This document shows positions 1 to 13,900 of a stretch of DNA of 64,000 nt, one piece after another. The first letter of the stretch is position 1. Each line of letters opens with the position of its first letter. The notes beneath the pieces are model-generated. The model was not told the DNA's origin. It saw nothing but the letters and a program-made list of their open reading frames with translations, and did no database searches. This DNA is from Aplidium turbinatum. Lineage: Eukaryota; Chordata; Ascidiacea; Aplousobranchia; Polyclinidae. A program made the position numbers and the translations under genes. The stretch spans positions 6,833,501 through 6,897,500 of the forward strand of contig OU964922.1 of the NCBI GenBank assembly GCA_918807975.1. The letters run 5' to 3'.

Positions 1-443
1 CATCAAAAATGAAATCTCCACCTTCGAAAATGGGGGGTTAGACACCAGTTTCATGTGATTTGGATAACAAACAAGCTAGTTATTTGATAATGTATTATCA
101 CCACTAGGGGCGCTCTTAAGCATAGAATTATATAAAATTCCCTATATTTCTGCACCCTCTCATCCTATTTTGACCAATTTTTTTTTTAATGAATGAGTAA
201 GAAGAGAGGCATCTGCTGAAACTAAACTGTTAGTTGATTATTATCCACAGCGCGCTCTAGTGGCAAAAATCATCAAAAAGTGTTGTAAGTGGCCTTAAAT
301 AATGGCCGGCTGGGGGGGTCAAACTTTATCCAAACAACACAAAATTTTGAAGTTGTCTTTTACTAAGCTAACCTCACAAGTAAAAAAAAGTTAGGATGAA
401 ATTACAGAAGTTTTAAAATTTTTGGGGCAAATGGTGCACCCTA
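1..443. other. No gene seen
   Basis: AT-rich sequence without a convincing coding exon or repeat boundary. It ends where the first copy of the tandem duplication begins. Confidence 0.5.
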
Positions 444-2333
444 GTGTTAGTTGATCAATAGCGCAGATTGAGAGTACAGAGTGATCCATCGATCGATAGT
501 GCATAACACATACATTCATACATACACAAACTGTTGTTTTATTTCCTGTCTATTGTTTTTTAGTTGTATGTTTATTCACAAACTGCTGGTTGATTTTTTA
601 GAATTCACGATCCGGCAAATTTAGTCGCCCACTCGCATTATCAAGCTAGAGCTGCAGATAAAATTGAAGATGGCGTGCATATGTATACTAGACACAATTT
701 TTTGTCTTGCTGCTGTTTTTATTACAGAAATGAGACTTTGTGATTTCACAATGTGTATTTTAATAAAAAGTGCATACAAAAATTATGGGCAAAGTCGTTT
801 ACATCATCATCATGACCCATCCGGTCGGTTTCAACTGTGGGTTCAGCATCTCTCACAGTCCTTGATATATAAGTTACACAAAGCTTCTTTCCCGGGATTT
901 TTTAAAAAAGCCCAACCCGCCCGGGTTTTTTTAAAAATACCCGGGTTTTATTGGGTTTTTTTAAAAAAAGATGCAAAAAAAGGTAGATTCATGCTTAATT
1001 CACCTCAAAACTACTTTTTACGAATGAAGTGCCTTTCACTCACAGTACATGCTTGCATAACTCAATAAAATAATGCACTTGGGCTGTTGTTGCTTGAATG
1101 TTGCATCATCCATTAATTTCAAGATCAAGTTGGGTGTTGCATCATCCACTGATTTCTATACCAAGTTGATGCTACGGTGGTAGAAATCACATTATTGCAT
1201 CATTTGCTTTAGATTTGAAGGCAAGGAGCATTTATGCCATCATGTTTAAATATTTTTTATCATTCATATATATATTATAATATAGTAATGGATGAGCAAT
1301 TGAGCGATTGCGTGGCCAATAGCCATTTAGGCAAATGCTCTGAAACAGCCATGCGTTAGAATCCAGAATCTGTAATTAGTAAATAGCCTCCTAAATTGCA
1401 TTTCAAAATTGCAATTGCAAAATTGCCTCCTAAATTAGCCTCCTAAATTGCAATTGCATCATATATACAGACTACAGTAGAGTAGTACTTTCACCAGTTT
1501 AACTATAAGGCCTTCTTGCATAAATGAGTTTTAATGTAGTATACACAAAGTGGCATTACTTGATTTTTGTGTACTGTACAATATCCACTGCGTTTTCAGT
1601 TTATTTTTGGAAATTTACTTCACAATCACATCCTTAAGTCCTAATTTAAAGTTTGTTTTAAGTGCCTTGTAGTATTTTTGTTCATTTTTTTAATTTTCTA
1701 ATAAAAACTGGACAAATATGATGCTCTGGGTTTTTTATGGGTTTTTTTGGGTTTATATAAGTGGGTTGTTTCAAATGGGTCGGGTAAAATACCGACAACC
1801 CTGTCATTTACACTACATATGAAATCAATATTATACATAATAATAAAGAAGAAGCTGCTATACTAACAGGTGTTTTTTTTACCCCATAAAAAATTTTTTT
1901 ACCCCAAAGCTGGGGTGAAAAAAAATTCAAGTATTTTGTGCATAATTTTCAAACCAGTTAAAGGATTTCAAAAATTTTATTGGGGGATGATAGACATACA
2001 TGGTCTGTATATTGTGACCAACTTTAGTGGTCATACTTGATAAGCTAAAAAATGTAGGACAACTTTTCTGAATAAAATTTTTTTTTACATTACTTGACTA
2101 TAATAGCTTTGCCTAATCTTTTGACTTCTGACTGTTATTTTTGTTTCTGGTATCATCTGATTTTAGCCTTTACTGCATAATTAATATACACTATGACAGT
2201 AAACTATAAGCAGAGCACATTTTTTCTATAAACGTTGACAATCATGTGAACATGCGAAACCAGATTTGTTTGGATATTTTGACTGAATTGGCTTTTTTTT
2301 ATCTGACAGTTCTCTAAAAAATCGGTCAATGAC
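444..2333 (+). repeat. Direct tandem duplication, copy 1
   Basis: This stretch recurs almost unchanged at 2643-4549. Both copies begin GTGTTAGTTGATCAATAGCG and end near TCGGTCAATGAC. The second copy starts exactly where the first unit plus its 309-bp tail ends, so the period is about 2.2 kb. Inside are T-rich runs with repeated CCCGGG and GGGTTT blocks (about 890-970 and 1728-1803) and a 3' CCGACAACCCTG, which look like the remains of a small DNA transposon. The small open frame at 664-1068 recurs only in part in copy 2 and has no recognisable domain, so I do not call it a gene. Confidence 0.9.
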
Positions 2334-2642
2334 TAAACCTTGTGCTGATAGCCGGGAAGAACGCCCCTTTCTTCACAATTTAGGTTATTGTTGATCAAAA
2401 CAAAATATAGTTGAACATCATTACTAAACATGGAGGGTAATATTTTTAATTCAATTATTCATACACTAAACGGGTTTTGACCAATTTTGACCAGCAATAG
2501 GTGGTCAAAACTGCCCGGTTTAAACCAGGTTTTAACCGGGCGGTTTAAACCGCCCCGGTTTAAACCGATCAACCCTGATTTGTTATGCACAATCAGTTGA
2601 TGTTTGTTGGAATTGGGGGTCCGAGGTTGAGGTTAGTGTTGC
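2334..2642. other. Spacer with CCGGTTTAAACC-type palindromes
   Basis: Unique to the first duplication unit. Positions 2465-2575 carry repeated self-complementary blocks of the type GGTTTAAACC and CCCGGTT, ending GATCAACCCTG, resembling one end of a MITE. No gene seen. Confidence 0.5.
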
Positions 2643-4549
2643 GTGTTAGTTGATCAATAGCGCAGATTGAGAGTACAGAGTGATCCATCGATCGATAGTG
2701 CATAACACATACATTCATACATACACAAACTGTTGTTTTATTTCCTGTCTATTGTTTTTTAGTTGTATGTTTATTCACAAACTGCTGGTTGATTTTTTAG
2801 AATTCACGATCCGGCAAATTTAGTCGCCCACTCGCATTATCAAGCTAGAGCTGCAGATAAAATTGAAGATGGCGTGCATATGTATACTAGACACAATTTT
2901 TTGTCTTGCTGCTGTTTTTATTACAGAAATGAGACTTTGTGATTTCACAATGTGTATTTTAATAAAAAGTGCATACAAAAATTGTGGGCAAAATCGTTTA
3001 TGTTCAAAATCGTTCAAAATCAAAATCATGACCCATCCGGTCGGTTTCGACTGTAGGTTCAGCATCTCTCACAGTCCTTGATATATAAGTTACACAAAGC
3101 TTCTTTCCCGGGTTTTTTTAAAAAAGCCCAACCCGCCCGGGTTTTTTTAAAAATACCCGGGTTTTATTGGGTTTTTTTAAAAAAAGATGCAAAAAAAGGT
3201 AGATTCATGCTTAATTCACCTCAAAACTACTTTTTACGAATGAAGTGCCTTTCACTCACAGTACATGCTTGCATAACTCAATAAAATAATGCACTTGGGC
3301 TGTTGTTGCTTGAATGTTGCATCATCCATTAATTTCAAGATCAAGTTGGATGTTGCATCATCCACTGATTTCTATATACCAAGTTGATGCTACGGTGGTA
3401 GAAATCACATTATTGCATCATTTGCTTTAGATTTGAAGGCAAGGAGCATTTATGCCATCATGTTTAAATATTTTTTATCATTCATATATATATTATAATA
3501 TAGTAATGGATGAGCAATTGAGCGATTGCGTGGCCAATAGCCATTTAGACAAATGCTCTGAAACAGCCATGCGTTAGAATCCAGAATCTGTAATTAGTAA
3601 ATAGCCTCCTAAATTGCATTTCAAAATTGCAATTGCAAAATTGCCTCCTAAATTAGCCTCCTAAATTGCAATTGCATCATATATACAGACTACAGTAGAG
3701 TAGTACTTTCACCAGTTTAACTATAAGGCCTTCTTGCATAAATGAGTTTTAATGTAGTATACACAAAGTGGCATTACTTGATTTTTGTGTACTGTACAAT
3801 ATCCACTGCGTTTTCAGTTTATTTTTGGAAATTTACTTCACAATCACATCCTTAAGTCCTAATTTAAAGTTTGTTTTAAGTGCCTTGTAGTATTTTTGTT
3901 CATTTTTTTAATTTTCTAATAAAAACTGGACAAATATGATGCTCTGGGTTTTTTATGGGTTTTTTTGGGTTTATATACGTGGGTTGTTTCAAATGGGTCG
4001 GGTAAAATACCGACAACCCTGTCATTTACACTACATATGAAATCAATATTATACATAATAATAAAGAAGAAGCTGCTATACTAACAGGTGTTTTTTTTAC
4101 CCCATAAAATTTTTTTTTACCCCAAAGCTGGGGTGAAAAAAAATTCAAGTATTTTGTGCATAATTTTCAAACCAGTTAAAGGATTTCAAAAATTTTATTG
4201 GGGGATGATAGACATACATGGTCTGTATATTGTGACCAACTTTAGTGGTCATACTTGATAAGCTAAAAAATGTAGGACAACTTTTCTGAATAAAATTTTT
4301 TTTTTACATTACTTGACTATAATAGCTTTGCCTAATCTTTTGACTTTGACTGTTATTTTTGTTTCTGGTATCATCTGATTTTAGCCTTTACTGCATAATT
4401 AATATACACTATGACAGTAAACTATAAGCAGAGCACATTTTTTCTATAAACGTTGACAATCATGTGAACATGCGAAACCAGATTTGTTTGGATATTTTGA
4501 CCGAATTGGCTTTTTTATCTGACAGTTCTCTAAAAAATCGGTCAATGAC
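2643..4549 (+). repeat. Direct tandem duplication, copy 2
   Basis: Second copy of 444-2333. It is collinear over its whole length with a few substitutions and one extra block of roughly 20 bp near 3000. Its downstream flank (4550 on) does not match the 2334-2642 tail of unit 1, so the duplication is either truncated or unit 1 gained an insertion. The high similarity suggests a fairly recent event, or an assembly-level duplication. Confidence 0.9.
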
Positions 4550-4913
4550 CAAAAACAAACTAGGTTGTAACATGTGTTTCAGTTTATTTGTGTATCATCA
4601 TGTCCAATATTTAAATTTGAGTTAAACCTATATATACCGCACCGGTATATTTTTATATCGTACTTTTTATATCTTCTGTGTGTTTGCATACTTGCCCACT
4701 GCCCAGCCAATACAGTGTTCTCTGTTGTTGTTTTTTTGCCTTTGTATTTATGTATATATATATTTACACATTGGATATCCTAGAACGTGAAAAAACACTA
4801 CTTCAACTTTGTTATCGTTACACATCATAATGAAAACATTACCTGACCTTGTAATGTTGTATTCCTAATGACATGTTTACATAATACATTGTTACACTTT
4901 TCTAGCGTCAGTG

Positions 4914-7900
4914 ATGTCTATGCCAGTTGCAATGCCGTTGTCTGGGCTGACGACTATACCACTTGCTCTATGTGCCATGGGTGGTGCTGGGAATGTTGGT
5001 GAGGGTTGTTTAAATATTTTGTAACTGTTTGTGATCCAGATAGTAATATAGTAGGGTGGAGTAAAAAAAATTTTTTTTTCAAATTAAAAAATCAGATTAA
5101 CCAAAAGTGGCGTATGGACCTAAAACCAACTTCTGAGAAGGTTTTGGGTTTGTGCCACCTACACCCAGATGGCCCATAGTTTTTAAATGTCATCCGAGGG
5201 TCAAATTTCATGAAAATCCCATAACTTGGAAACCGGTTAAGCTAGAATGTTGGTTTTTGGCTTAAAATTTCCAGAAGGTCCATATTTATATATGCTCTAA
5301 TGCAACTTTTGTCTCTATTTTAACTACATAAGCTGATAATAATAAAAAATGACGTTTTATTAGTTTGAAAGCTATATAACGTGAAGAAGTGAAAATGCTA
5401 TATTTGAACTATTTACACCAATAGTTATGTGTTAAGGCATAATAAGTACAAACTGACTAAGTACTGCTTAAAATACTTTCTAAGTAGTTAGTACAAAGGA
5501 TATGCAAGCAGCAATCATGGATATGTGACAAAAAAACTCAATCCCAAAAATAAGTAGCAAAGACTCATATGCAATAATGTTACTATGCTATTTGAAATTC
5601 AATTTCAAAATTTACATCTTTACTTTCCATGAAATTTATAAGAAACTACTTACAATCAGGGTCGCATTATAAAAATTATCATGTGATGAAAAAATATTGA
5701 AAACCTTCAACCTGAAAACATCAGGACTATCAAAGTCAGAAAAAATATATTTCGACTCTGATCCATTGCAAATTTGGGCAAGGCTGACTCTGCTTTGGTA
5801 AAGACCCTTGCCAACCTTAATCCACCACTGTTTGCAATGAGTGTTACAGAAACCATGACATCAACTCATTTATAATTACACGTATCCAATAGCAATACAC
5901 AGCCAGAGGCTACGAGAGTGGGGGAAGTCGGGCAACTTTCCCCCCTAGCATAACATTGTAAAGGAAAAACGAGTAGTTTTTCGTTTTTTCCATGTTTGAG
6001 GGGGCCCATTTTTGCCACTAAAATGATAGTGTACCAACTTAAAAAAAATAAATTTTTGAATGAAATAGGCAGTTCCAAGCATTTTTCGATCATAGTATAT
6101 GTAACTTCAAATGTATCTCATCAAGAACGAATCATTCTCGTATTAAGATAAGCGATGTTAAACTGCTTCAAGACGTAAACAGGGCGGACTTACGCTTGGC
6201 CAACGCAGTTTTTGAAGTCAAGGTTATGTTGGTCAAGCAAAAATAGTAGGCCACACGCTTAGCCAAACGCAGCAGCACCAGTTTTCAAGTTAAAACAATA
6301 GAAAATTGATGATGCAGAAATCAGTAGGCTTAACAGCATCAAATTTTACGTCTTGAAGCAGTTTAACATCGCTTACCTTAATACGAGAATGATTCGTTCT
6401 TGATGAGATACATTTGAAGTTACATATACTATGATCGAAAAATGCTTGGAACTGCCTATTTCATTCAAAAATTTATTTTTTTTAAGTTGGTACACTATCA
6501 TTTTAGTGGCAAAAATGGGCCCCCTCAAACATGGAAAAAACGAAAAACTACTCGTTTTTCCTTTACAATGTTATGCTAGGGGGAAAAGTTGCCCGACTTT
6601 CCCCCTTTCGGAGCCCCTGGCTATGTGTTTCTATTGGATACGTGTAATTATAAATGAGTTGATGTCATGGTTTCTGTAACACTCATTGCAAACAGAGGTG
6701 GATTAAGGTTGGCAAGGGTCTTTACCAAAGCAGAGTCAGCCTTGCCCAAATTTGCAATGGATCAGAGTCGAAATATATTTTTTCTGACTTTGATAGTCCT
6801 GATGTTTTCAGGTTGAAGGTTTTCAATATTTTTTCACCACATGATAATTTTTATAATGCGACCCTGATTGTAAGTAATTTCTTATAAATTTCATGGAAAC
6901 CAAAGATGTAAATTTTAAAACTTAATGTCATATAACATTGTAACATTATTGCATATGAGTCTTTGCTACTTATTTTTGGGATTGAGTTTTTTTGTCACAT
7001 ATCCATGATTGCTGCTTGCATATCCTTTGTACTAACTACTTAGAAAGTATTTTAAGCAGTACTTAGTCAGTTTGTACTTATTATGCCTTAACACATAACT
7101 ATGGGTTTAGGTCCATACGCCACTTTTGGTTAATCTGATTTTTTGATTTGAAAAAAAAAAAATTTTTCACTCCACCCTAGTAATATAGCACCTCTTGTGG
7201 TCAATATTCCCCATGATGTTGTATTTATCTCATCTCTAGATGGAGTGTGTTTATACATTAACACTTGCTGTACTTTCCCTCTGCATATTTTCCTATTTTG
7301 GATGTGTAAGAATGTGCATGCCTAGTTGCCTACCAGTAATCCAATACAATAATTGCAGTATGGCAATATGGCATGCTAGTGGAAGTAATAAACAAAGTGA
7401 GAGGAAGCGACAATTAAAATAGGGCTAGCCAGAATTCGTTCTCAACACAGTTGTGCCAATAACTTGCTGATCTACAGACAATTCATTGTTATTTTTAATC
7501 TGTAAACTTTACTGATTCAGTTGATTACTTTTTAGAAATGTCAGTGATGTAATGGAGTGATTTCAATTGCAAACAAATGTGACAGTCAGAATTTGAAACA
7601 AGTGCATAGCTGGCAGAGTTGCATATTGCTTTGGTCAGGTGCGAAGCAATAAATATACTTTTGTGGTCTATGGGTGTTACAAGCAGACAGGGTCTGCTAC
7701 TATTCGGTGAGTCCGATTCGGTGAGTTCGTAACCTCTAACCCCTAACCCTAAAACGGCAATGATAATTAGGCTACGGTACCCAATATTTAAAAAAAATTG
7801 AAAAAACCATTACTGGTTTTTTTTATGTTAAGAGATCGGACTCACCGAAACGGGCCATTCCGAAGCAGACAAGTAGCCTACTGTACTTGCACTTTTGGCG

Positions 7901-10900
7901 ATGCACCAAGCAGCATACCACTCAATGATTTGGTATGAGAGTGATGTGATTGGTGCATGAATGCTTTCATCATGACGTAGGTCGTAGATGTGACATTGCC
8001 TCAACCGGAATGGCCCGTTTCGGTGAGTCCGATTCGGTGAGTCCAATTCGGTGAGTCCGATCCCTATTTATTTGGTGATTTTTTCAATTTTTTTTTAAAA
8101 ATTATCGGGTACCGTAGCCTAATTATCATTGCCGTTTAAGGGTTACGGGTTAAGGTTAGGGGTTAGAGGTTAGGAACTCACCAAATCGGACTCACCGAAT
8201 AGTAGCAGACCCTGCCTCAACTATCCATTGTCCGGTGCAGTTATGCTGTCTGGGTGGAGGACTGGAGGTTTTGTATAGACAGTTTTGTTTCTCATTTTTG
8301 AGATGATTTTACTGGAAAAAGTTCGATAGAGATTCATAAAAACCTTGAACTTGATTTTTTGTTGTTTGCTTCAGGGGCATAGGCATTAGGCAATAAGCAT
8401 AAAAAAAGCAACCCTTAGAAAAGTAGAGAGTAGAAAATAGTGTTAAATCACACACAACAAAACTGTATCATATCTTTATTCTTTACTTTTCCTTGTTCTT
8501 TATTTGTTTACGTGTCTACTGTCTAGTGTGCATTCGTTTGGCTGTAAAATGTGGGCTAGCCAACAGTGTTGCCATATCCCGGTCTAGTTTATTAAAGATG
8601 TTTTTTTACAGGAGGAACCGGCATGGTTGGTGGAGTTGCAGCCCCACCAGGTGTTCCCACTGGGGGAATTGTCTTGCTTAATGTTCCTGGGACAAACAAT
8701 GCCAACATTTCCGCACTATCTCAATTTGGTGAGTGAAGGAAATCTTGTATTTATTTTTGTCATGAAATCTAGTTGTTTGCACCAATACTTCCTATAAAAA
8801 CTTTGTTTATTTAGTAGGCTGCTCTTTTTGGTTTGAAAACAACAGTTTTTAAATCCTAGTGTACATTGAAATTAGGTTGCTTGTTTTATAATAATAATAA
8901 TAATGTTAGTTTTTATATAGCGCTGTATCCATCGTAGAATGCGTTGCTCCACAGCACTTTACAAAGCAGACAGTGTCAAGAAGCAACTTATCACCAGTTT
9001 TCTGTAAACATTATCCTAATATGGTTACTTGGTTTAAACAAAGTCCTTTTAGAATCATAGAATAGCTTCTTTTTATCATTCTTTTCTTTGGTACTGCATT
9101 TTCATGTTAACACTTTCAGATTTGCAGCAACTTTTGTAGAATTCTTTGCTGAAATTTACGTCAGTTTTGCGTTGTATTTCACTTCACGATATTATAGTGT
9201 TTGCGAAATAAGAACTAGAGTTTTGTGTCAGAATTCCCGGAAGTCAAATGTCCACTCGCTCTGGGCACAAACATACAGTTGCTGCATTTTCACAATGCAC
9301 AATAGGATTCGAAACACTGCTTGTAAATTTATTATTTGTTTCATACATTTATGTTTTTGTCTTTCTGATGTACTTCATTTCTTTCGAATATTTTATTGGC
9401 AATTTGTTGGCTGGATTAAGTTGACCATAAAGACTTATTTCACACTATCACAAGTTATGTCAACATGCAACTGTCAAATTTGACCAGATGTTGATTTGCT
9501 TCACTTAATAGTGCATTGACTATCACCAGTATGAGTTGGTGGTTTAAGTAGCCTACTACATGATAAAGATAGTTTTTATGTATATTGTGTGAGATTTTGG
9601 AATACTTATATGCTGCTCTTATTATACTAGTGTTGAACTAGATTTTGGCACTTGTGCTTGGGAGTCTGGAGAGCATCCACCGACAGTCAACACTGGTAAC
9701 AAGTGAAGGCTTAATCCTTTTTCAAAGTCACGCAGGCCTCGAAATTCACGGCGGACAACCGGACATGTCCGACGTCACAGCATGTGATGTCCGCGGGAAG
9801 TACCCTCTAGATCGGTCATATTTGTCCGCCAAGAATAACACAGAAACTAGCGATACAAATCGTCATTGCATAGCATGAACAATTGTTGTGAGAATATAAT
9901 TTCCCGCGCGTTCTAGCGCGCATCTAGACAATGTGAATATTGTATCCCTTAGCTTTCATTCAAGCTGAAAATCTTTCAATATTTACGTTGTTTCTACAAT
10001 TGATGACATTGAATCAGCGTAACAAAGGTGAATTCTTCGCTAAGAATCGATGGGAGCACGCGCAAGTTCAAGTCTTACGTCACAATATGTGCCTTTGATC
10101 TCCGAGTAATATTGATAAGGCAAGGTTGGTTACAAAATTAGATTATACGAGTAGGCTATTACAGCAAGTTGGAAAAAAAATTGTCGAGTTGTGGTATTAC
10201 AGTAAGAAAGAAAAGGCCCATAGAAAATTCACTTTCGCTCACTGGTTCGTCCCTCTAAGTTGTTTACAGAGACTTAAATTTAGAGAGCTTGTAACATAAG
10301 TTTCCCTATCCTTTCTAAGACTTCTTTTAACACACAATTTTTGAAGTTGATTTGATTTTCTTATTGAAGGATTAAAAATAGTCTTTCACAAATACCAAGC
10401 AGTAACACCAAAAGATTTTAGCCATCCGGACGGCAAATAACAGAAAACTGGAATGATTGAAAGTAAAGTGAACAGTGCTGGCTCTACCTTTGAGAAGGCG
10501 CCTTCCCGCAGGTAAAGCGCTAACAAATCAGATGACGCGTGCGTAGAAACAATAAACAAATGAGCCTCTGGAACATTGCGGCCCCTAATTATGGCACATA
10601 ATTACAAGCGATTAAAGAAGAGGTCATTGCCAGGCCTACACATAAATATTTACTAACATGTACGTTATTACTTGCCTGCTGCAGCAGGCTGGAGAGAACA
10701 ATTAGAAGTAAGCTATACATATACATTGAGTCGATACAAGTACATTGAGTAAGTATAGATATACATTGAATCGAACACTAATCACACCGGATTTAACACA
10801 ATAACGCAAAGTGATGAGTTGCCGGACAACGTTGACTATGAAGTTTAGTTACACAAACTGGCGCAAATGGCAAGGAATAACATGAAGCCAACTTCCACTC

Positions 10901-13900
10901 GACATAAATTGGCGTGATGCGCACAGATAACAAAATAAAAAAATAACAAACAAAAAAAGGCAAAACGTCGCAAATGGTACACAAATTGATGTGATACGTA
11001 AGCAGAGATTAATACACAGGGTATCAAAGTAATGGTACACAAATTGACACAATGCGTACGTAAGAAAACCACTACACAGAGCATCACGTAGGCTATGTTA
11101 AACGTACGAAAGGTACAAAGCATATAGAGTTAGCAGACGTATTAAATTACGTTGGAAGCAGGGTTGTCCACCACCCACCGATCGAGTAAACTACCTAAAT
11201 AACAAGGATCTCGAGTACCTTACCGAACTGTGGGATGAGCAGGTCAAGGGGCTTCGGTTTGAGGGCTACAGTAAAAGTACAAAGTTACGGTTCAAAGTTA
11301 CGGCCCAAGTTACGGCCTAAGGTTACGAGCCAAGTTATGGCCCAAGGTTACGAGCCCAGTTACGGCCCAAGTCACGGCCCAAGTCACGGCCCAAGTTACG
11401 GCATCTCAACTGGGGCAATGCAGGAGATGTCTCTTAAGACCAATTTCACTTTGGTTTCACCTGTATGTTCATCACATTGAGAGATGGCAATTTTAGCCCT
11501 TCTTACAATAGGCTTACCATTCCTCATTTGAGGAATGACTTCCTCTACTCTACCCATTTGATAATTGCCTCTTTTCGCAATATCTTCTGGAGATCCCAAC
11601 ACAACTAATTGGCCAGGTTTTAAGTTTTCGCGTAATTTAATCCATTTTTTTCTGCCTTGCAGCCATGGTAAGTAGAATTCTACCCATTTGTCCCAAAATT
11701 GTTTGGACAAGGATACGTTGAAGCGATAGTCCCTTCTAAGGTGATCTCGCTCAGCGGGTTGACCTAATACGGAGTGTGGAGAAAAAAATGGAGTTAAAAG
11801 AGTTGCAGGTGTGATAGCAGTGAAATCTTTGGGGTCATCACTGATTGGGATCAAAGGGCGTTCATTAACGATGCGGACAGCATTACTTATGTAAGTAATT
11901 AGTTCGATAAGGTTTGGTTTACGTGAGTTCGTATCCAAGATGTGATATAGCACATTCTTGATTTGTTTTACCATTGATTCCCAAGCACCACCTTGGGCTG
12001 GAGCATAAGGTGGAATAAAAACCCAGTCAATCCCTTCCTTTCTCAAGGAGTTTTGAAATGGTTTGGACTGGAGGGTTTCAGGTAAACTTTTTTGGGCAGC
12101 TTGGAAGGTACTCCCATTGTCGGAGTAAACTGTCTTAACCGGCCCACGTAAATCACAAAACCTTGAGAATGCAAGTAAAAGATCATTGAGCGCCAGTGAA
12201 GTCACTAATTCTACGTGAACCGCTCTAGAGGCCATACATGTAAAGAGGAGACCCCAAGCTTTCTTGTGACTTCTTCCCTCTGTGTAAAGCAAAGGGCCAA
12301 AATAATCGATGCCGCAATTGAAAAAGGGCTTGTTGTTAGCCGTTGTACGAGATTGCGGCAAGTCCGACATAAGTTGTCTGATGGGTTGTGCCTTATTTAT
12401 AGCACACACAGCGCAGTCGTGTAAGTATTTCCGCACAGCAGCATTGCCATTGGCTATCCAGAATCTTTGTCTGGAGGAAAGTAATGTGTGTTGAGAACCG
12501 CTGTGCGAATTTCGGTTATGGTAAAATAGCACGACAAGTCTTGTTAACGGATGCCTGGAGGGCAGGATCAAGGGATGTTTTGTCTCCAATGAGATGGCAG
12601 GGGATTTGCTTAAGCGGCCCTCGATGCGGAGTCCCCCTAAGTTGTCCACGCAGGGTCTGTATTTCTTTAAAAGGGTAATTTCTTTCAGGTTTGCTTGTTT
12701 GTTAGTAGCGGCATTCGCAATGCAGTGCTTTAATACATGTTGAAAGGATTCTGGAGATTCCTCCTTGGTCTGTTGTATTACATCACCGTACACCGATTTC
12801 TGAACATACCGTACAATGTTATTAAGTGCGTTGTCAAGATAAGGGGCGTTCAACTTTGGTATGGCAAATTCACTCTTCAAGGCCTTAGCGCGAACATACT
12901 CAACAAAGGCAGTAAGGTAAGAGGTTCTTTTTTGTAACAGATATAGCGTTGGTGCGCTCTCTATGAGCCGATCTAAACCTCCACCATGCGGCGCATTTGA
13001 TAGATCTGCTTTAATGGCATGGACTGCAGTAGTCTCTTGTCCGGGTGTCAGTTTACCCGCCTGTTGAAGGAAAAGTGGGCCGTTTAGCCAAAGCGACCGC
13101 GACTCTTTTTTCAGCACAAGATTTGGGCGAGAGCCCACGTCCGCCGCGTTCATGTTGCTTGGGCAGTATCGCCAGTCACAGGCTTTGGACCGTAGCAAGA
13201 TCTTATCGATCCTTCTTACAATAAATTTAGCGAGTCGCAAGTCAGGATTTTTTATCCATTGCAGAACAGTACGAGAGTCACACCAAAAATGTTTCTCACA
13301 ATTTAAAGATCCTAAAGCCTCATCTGCTTGCTTAACAAGTTCCAGCGTGTTTACCGCTGCCACTAACTCCTTTCTGGCGATAGGCCAGGAAAACTGATTT
13401 TTTAGCACAATTATGCACTTTCCGAGTACAAACGAGACACTCGGCATATCATTCACGACTCTGCGTAAATATACCACGGACGAGAATGCTTGATTAGAAG
13501 CGTCGCAAAACCCGTGCAACTGATACGTCACAACGTCAGTTGGGCCTGGCGTTATGCCATCCACAAAGTACCACCTCGGTAACGAAAATTCTTTCAAGAG
13601 CGACAAGGACTGGAGCCAAACGGTCCAATCCTTAACAACACTATCAGGGATCTCATCGTCCTAATCCAATTTATCGATGGCTAGTTGTTGAAGGATCAAA
13701 CGTGCCTTTACAAAAAATGGAGCACAAAACCCAAGTGGGTCGAAGTTTTGTCCCAGCTGACTTAGCATAGTTCTACGTGTGTACTTAACCAGGGGCTCTA
13801 GAGAGCATTTAATGAGTAACTCATCAGACTCTGTTTGCCACACACAGCCCAAAGTCTTGGCAGACGGTAAATACGTCCCGTCCGCATGTAAATCAAGGTC

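Noticed and set aside
5866-6679. Two nearly identical proteins on opposite strands ([20 protein letters not shown])
   Set aside because: They are the same sequence read from the two inverted arms of the foldback element, with no known domain.
7735-8185. Telomere-like CTAACCCCTAACCCTAA and its complement TTAGGGGTTAGAGG
   Set aside because: They are short, imperfect and lie symmetrically in the arms of the palindromic element at 7688-8214, so they are part of that element and not an interstitial telomere. A similar short motif at about 59472-59493 is likewise inside a MITE.
9088-9483. 131-codon open frame in LXR intron 2
   Set aside because: No family resemblance; Phe/Cys-rich reading typical of AT-rich noncoding DNA.
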